A stretch of 64,000 nt of DNA, from NCBI RefSeq assembly GCF_028736035.1, contig NZ_CP117866.1, positions 7,848,501 through 7,912,500 on the forward strand, written 5' to 3'. The position numbers and the translations under genes were made by a program. The stretch comes from Streptomyces sp. T12 (GTDB lineage: Bacteria > Actinomycetota > Actinomycetes > Streptomycetales > Streptomycetaceae). Shown piece by piece: positions 61,500 to 64,000 of the stretch. The stretch's first letter is position 1. Each line of letters begins with the position of its first letter. Under the pieces are notes generated by a model that saw only the letters and a list, made by a program, of their open reading frames with translations, was not told the origin of the DNA and ran no database searches.

Positions 61500-61529
61500 T
61501 TGCGGCATTTAGAGAAGTTCATCTAGCCT
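61500..61529 (+). promoter_or_regulatory. Possible promoter upstream of dapA
   Basis: TTGCGG at 61500-61505 and TAGCCT at 61524-61529 are separated by 18 bases, a fair match to vegetative Streptomyces promoters. A transcript would start near 61536, directly before the hairpin at 61541-61578, so dapA would have a leader of about 115 bases beginning with a hairpin. Confidence 0.4.
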
Positions 61530-61540
61530 GATCAAACGGA

Positions 61541-61578
61541 CCCGGCACTGCTTGAACCCCCGAGCAGGCAGTGCCGGG
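61541..61578 (+). terminator. Hairpin between thyX and dapA
   Basis: CCCGGCACTGC (61541-61551) pairs perfectly with GCAGTGCCGGG (61568-61578) around a 16-base loop, followed by CTCCATCTTT. It fits a thyX terminator about 100 bases after the stop. It could also be a leader hairpin if the promoter at 61500 is real. Confidence 0.6.
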
Positions 61579-61652
61579 CTCCATCTTTGTCCTGACTTTT
61601 CCGAACCCCCCGAGGGCAGACCAGGCCGTGCGCAACGAGTAGCGTGTAACCC

Positions 61653-62552
61653 ATGGCTCCGACCTCCACTCCGCAGACCCCCTTCGGGCGGGTCCTCACC
61701 GCCATGATCACGCCCTTCACGGCGGACGACGCACTTGATCTCGACGGCGCGCAGCGGCTCGCCACCCACCTGGTGGACGCAGGCAACGACGGCCTGATCA
61801 TCAACGGCACCACCGGTGAGTCCCCCACCACCAGCGATGCGGAGAAATCGGACCTGGTGCGAGCGGTACTGGAGGCCGTCGGCGACCGAGCCCACGTCGT
61901 GGCCGGCGTCGGCACCAACGACACCCACCACAGCCTCGAGCTCGCCCGCACCGCGGAGAAGGTGGGCGCACACGGGCTCCTGGTCGTCACGCCGTACTAC
62001 AACAAGCCCCCGCAGGAGGGCCTGTACCGGCACTTCAAGGCCATCGCCGACGCCACCGAGCTGCCGGTCATGCTCTACGACATCCCCGGCCGCAGCGGCG
62101 TCCCGATCAACACCGAGACGATCGTCCGGCTCGCCGAGCACCCGAGGATCGTCGCCAACAAGGACGCCAAGGGCGACCTCGGCCGCGCCAGCTGGGCCAT
62201 CGCCCGCTCCGGCCTCGCCTGGTACTCCGGCGACGACATGCTGAACCTGCCGCTGCTCTCCGTGGGCGCGGTCGGCTTCGTCTCGGTCGTCGGCCACGTG
62301 GTCACCCCGGACCTGCGCGCGCTCGTCGAGGCGTACGTCTCGGGCGACGTCCAGAAGGCCACGGAGATCCACCAGAAGCTGCTCCCGGTCTACACCGGCA
62401 TGTTCCGCACCCAGGGCGTCATGACCACCAAGGCCGCGCTCGCCCTCCAGGGCCTGCCCGCCGGACCGCTGCGCGCGCCCATGGCGGAGTGCTCGCCCGA
62501 GGAGATCGAGCAGCTCAAGATCGATCTTGCCGCAGGCGGGGTACAGCTCTAG
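61653..62552 (+). CDS. dapA: 4-hydroxy-tetrahydrodipicolinate synthase
   Basis: The 299-residue TIM-barrel protein has FGRVLTAMITPFTADDALDL, the phosphate-loop GTTGESPTTSDAEK, VVTPYYNKPPQEGLYRHF with the catalytic Tyr, and VANKDAKGDLG with K170 as the probable Schiff-base lysine. It condenses pyruvate with aspartate semialdehyde, the first committed step to DAP and lysine. It lies upstream of the RNase J gene, as in other Streptomyces. No strong ribosome-binding site precedes the ATG. Confidence 0.97.
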   Translation: MAPTSTPQTPFGRVLTAMITPFTADDALDLDGAQRLATHLVDAGNDGLIINGTTGESPTTSDAEKSDLVRAVLEAVGDRAHVVAGVGTNDTHHSLELARTAEKVGAHGLLVVTPYYNKPPQEGLYRHFKAIADATELPVMLYDIPGRSGVPINTETIVRLAEHPRIVANKDAKGDLGRASWAIARSGLAWYSGDDMLNLPLLSVGAVGFVSVVGHVVTPDLRALVEAYVSGDVQKATEIHQKLLPVYTGMFRTQGVMTTKAALALQGLPAGPLRAPMAECSPEEIEQLKIDLAAGGVQL

Positions 62553-62653
62553 CACCAGACTTCGCGCGCCCGGGCGCGCACCAGACTTCACAACTGAATA
62601 AGCGGGCCACCGGTGCCCGCACCCCACAACGACAACTGCTTCTGCACGAACGT

Positions 62654-62700
62654 CACGCGCGCCACGTGCCCAACCGGTACGTGGCGCGCGTGGTGAGGAG
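62654..62700 (+). promoter_or_regulatory. Perfect 14-bp hairpin directly before the RNase J ribosome-binding site
   Basis: CACGCGCGCCACGT (62654-62667) pairs perfectly with ACGTGGCGCGCGTG (62679-62692) around an 11-base loop. The ribosome-binding site GAGGAGAG begins 2 bases later and the TTG start lies at 62707. There is no T-run, so it is less like a simple dapA terminator and more like a leader element or mRNA processing site. Confidence 0.6.
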
Positions 62701-62706
62701 AGTCTT

Positions 62707-64000
62707 TTGAGTCATCCGCATCCTGAACTCAGCGCGCCCCCGCCGCTCCCCGAAGGCGGCCTGCGGGTCACCCCGCTCGGTGGCCTAGGCGAAATCGGCC
62801 GAAACATGACGGTCTTCGAGTACGGCGGCCGCCTGTTGATCGTCGACTGCGGAGTGCTCTTCCCAGAGGAGGAGCAGCCCGGAATCGACCTGATCCTGCC
62901 GGACTTCTCGTCCATCCGGGACCGCCTCGACGACATCGAGGGCATCGTCCTCACCCACGGCCACGAGGACCACATCGGCGGCGTCCCCTTCCTCCTCCGA
63001 GAGAAGCCGGACATCCCGCTGATCGGCTCCAAGCTGACCCTCGCGCTCATCGAGGCCAAGCTCCAGGAGCACCGCATCCGCCCGTACACCCTCGAAGTGG
63101 CGGAGGGGAACCGCGAGCGCATCGGTCCCTTCGACTGCGAGTTCGTCGCGGTCAACCACTCCATCCCGGATGCCCTGGCGGTAGCCATCCGCACGCCCGC
63201 CGGCATGGTGGTCCACACGGGCGACTTCAAGATGGACCAGCTCCCGCTGGACAACCGTCTGACGGATCTGCACGCCTTCGCGCGGCTGAGCGAGGAAGGC
63301 ATCGACCTCCTCCTCTCCGACTCCACGAACGCGGAGGTCCCGGGGTTCGTTCCGCCCGAGCGCGACATCTCCAACGTCCTGCGCCAGGTGTTCGCGGGCG
63401 CCCGCAAGCGGATCATCGTGGCCAGCTTCGCCAGCCACATCCACCGCATCCAGCAGATCCTCGACGCCGCCCACGAGTACGGCCGCCGGGTCGCCTTCGT
63501 CGGCCGCTCGATGGTCCGCAACATGGGTATCGCCCGGGACCTGGGTTACCTGAAGGTCCCCCCGGGCCTGGTGGTGGACGTCAAGACGCTCGACGACCTC
63601 CCGGACAGCGAGGTCGTGCTGGTCTGCACGGGCTCACAGGGCGAGCCGATGGCAGCCCTGTCGAGGATGGCGAACAGGGACCACCAGATCCGGATCGTCC
63701 AAGGCGACACCGTGATCCTGGCGTCCTCCCTGATCCCCGGCAACGAGAACGCGGTCTACCGCGTCATCAACGGCCTGACCCGCTGGGGCGCGAACGTCGT
63801 CCACAAAGGCAACGCCAAGGTCCACGTCTCGGGCCACGCCTCGGCCGGCGAGCTGCTGTACTTCTACAACATCTGCCGCCCGAAGAACCTGATGCCGGTG
63901 CACGGCGAATGGCGCCACCTGCGCGCCAACGCCGAACTGGGCGCCCTGACCGGCGTCCCGCACGACCGGATCGTCATCGCCGAGGACGGCGTGGCCGTCG
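62707..64000 (+). CDS. rnj: Ribonuclease J, C-terminal end beyond the window
   Basis: The start is a TTG at 62707 with GAGGAGAG 7 bases upstream. The frame stays open to the right edge, 431 codons. It has the RNase J start LRVTPLGGLGEIGRNMTVFE, the metallo-beta-lactamase motif H84-G-H86-E-D88-H89 (THGHEDHIGG), VHTGDFKMDQ, the beta-CASP segment SDSTNAEVPGF, and VSGHASAGELLYFY with MPVHGEWRHL. RNase J is a zinc-dependent 5'-3' exonuclease and endonuclease in rRNA maturation and mRNA decay. A TTG start together with a strong leader hairpin suggests limited or controlled translation. Confidence 0.97.
   Translation, partial: MSHPHPELSAPPPLPEGGLRVTPLGGLGEIGRNMTVFEYGGRLLIVDCGVLFPEEEQPGIDLILPDFSSIRDRLDDIEGIVLTHGHEDHIGGVPFLLREKPDIPLIGSKLTLALIEAKLQEHRIRPYTLEVAEGNRERIGPFDCEFVAVNHSIPDALAVAIRTPAGMVVHTGDFKMDQLPLDNRLTDLHAFARLSEEGIDLLLSDSTNAEVPGFVPPERDISNVLRQVFAGARKRIIVASFASHIHRIQQILDAAHEYGRRVAFVGRSMVRNMGIARDLGYLKVPPGLVVDVKTLDDLPDSEVVLVCTGSQGEPMAALSRMANRDHQIRIVQGDTVILASSLIPGNENAVYRVINGLTRWGANVVHKGNAKVHVSGHASAGELLYFYNICRPKNLMPVHGEWRHLRANAELGALTGVPHDRIVIAEDGVAV

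Overview
The window is chromosomal DNA of a Streptomyces or very close relative. It is high-GC with strongly GC-biased third codon positions and frequent GTG/TTG starts. The right end has the conserved Streptomyces order eccC / eccD / rpsO / pnp / M16 peptidase / dapB / thyX / dapA / RNase J. The left 53 kb is an accessory region built around a type VII (ESX) secretion locus and a polymorphic-toxin and immunity array.

Layout. 1-1.8 kb: a MazF-like toxin gene running off the left edge and an IS701-family transposase. 1.8-7.2 kb: small membrane proteins, then an overlapping pair, a membrane-anchored zinc metalloprotease and a membrane-anchored PQQ-like beta-propeller. 7.2-18 kb: an ESX-associated block with WXG100/EspC-like proteins, a CpnT-N-like effector without a toxin domain, small membrane-protein families and a SUKH-4 gene. 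18-20.7 kb: decayed DNA (IS21 istB fragment, kinase pseudogene with a nonsense codon, NTPase fragment) around one intact LD-carboxypeptidase gene. 20.7-35.7 kb, minus strand: five intact and two decayed genes joining a STAND-like NTPase, a helical middle region and a C-terminal SUKH-4 immunity domain, with a deaminase-toxin remnant among them. 35.7-40.2 kb: a 1488-residue ESX effector with two predicted toxin domains, papain-like (Tox-PL) and nucleic-acid deaminase. 40.4-48 kb: a second ESX-associated block, partly paralogous to the one at 7-17 kb, with a separate NTPase gene and a separate SUKH-4 gene. 48.1-53.8 kb: divergent eccC and eccD. 54-64 kb: housekeeping genes for ribosome and RNA metabolism, lysine/DAP and thymidylate synthesis.

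How the genes may work together (inference). EccC and EccD would export WXG100-like proteins and the two CpnT-N-like effectors. The 1488-residue effector would carry the toxic domains. The downstream NTPase-SUKH-4 genes on the same strand look like an expanded immunity array. Several copies are visibly decaying: a frameshift with central deletion, an end-to-end internal deletion, and two separated fragments of an NTPase-only gene on either side of the array. The fused SUKH-4 NTPases mostly keep the Walker A lysine but have Asn where the Walker B acid should be. The stand-alone NTPase has the reverse pattern, which suggests partner subunits or non-hydrolysing sensors. EccB, EccE and a mycosin protease were not seen, so the secretion locus is not complete within these 64 kb.
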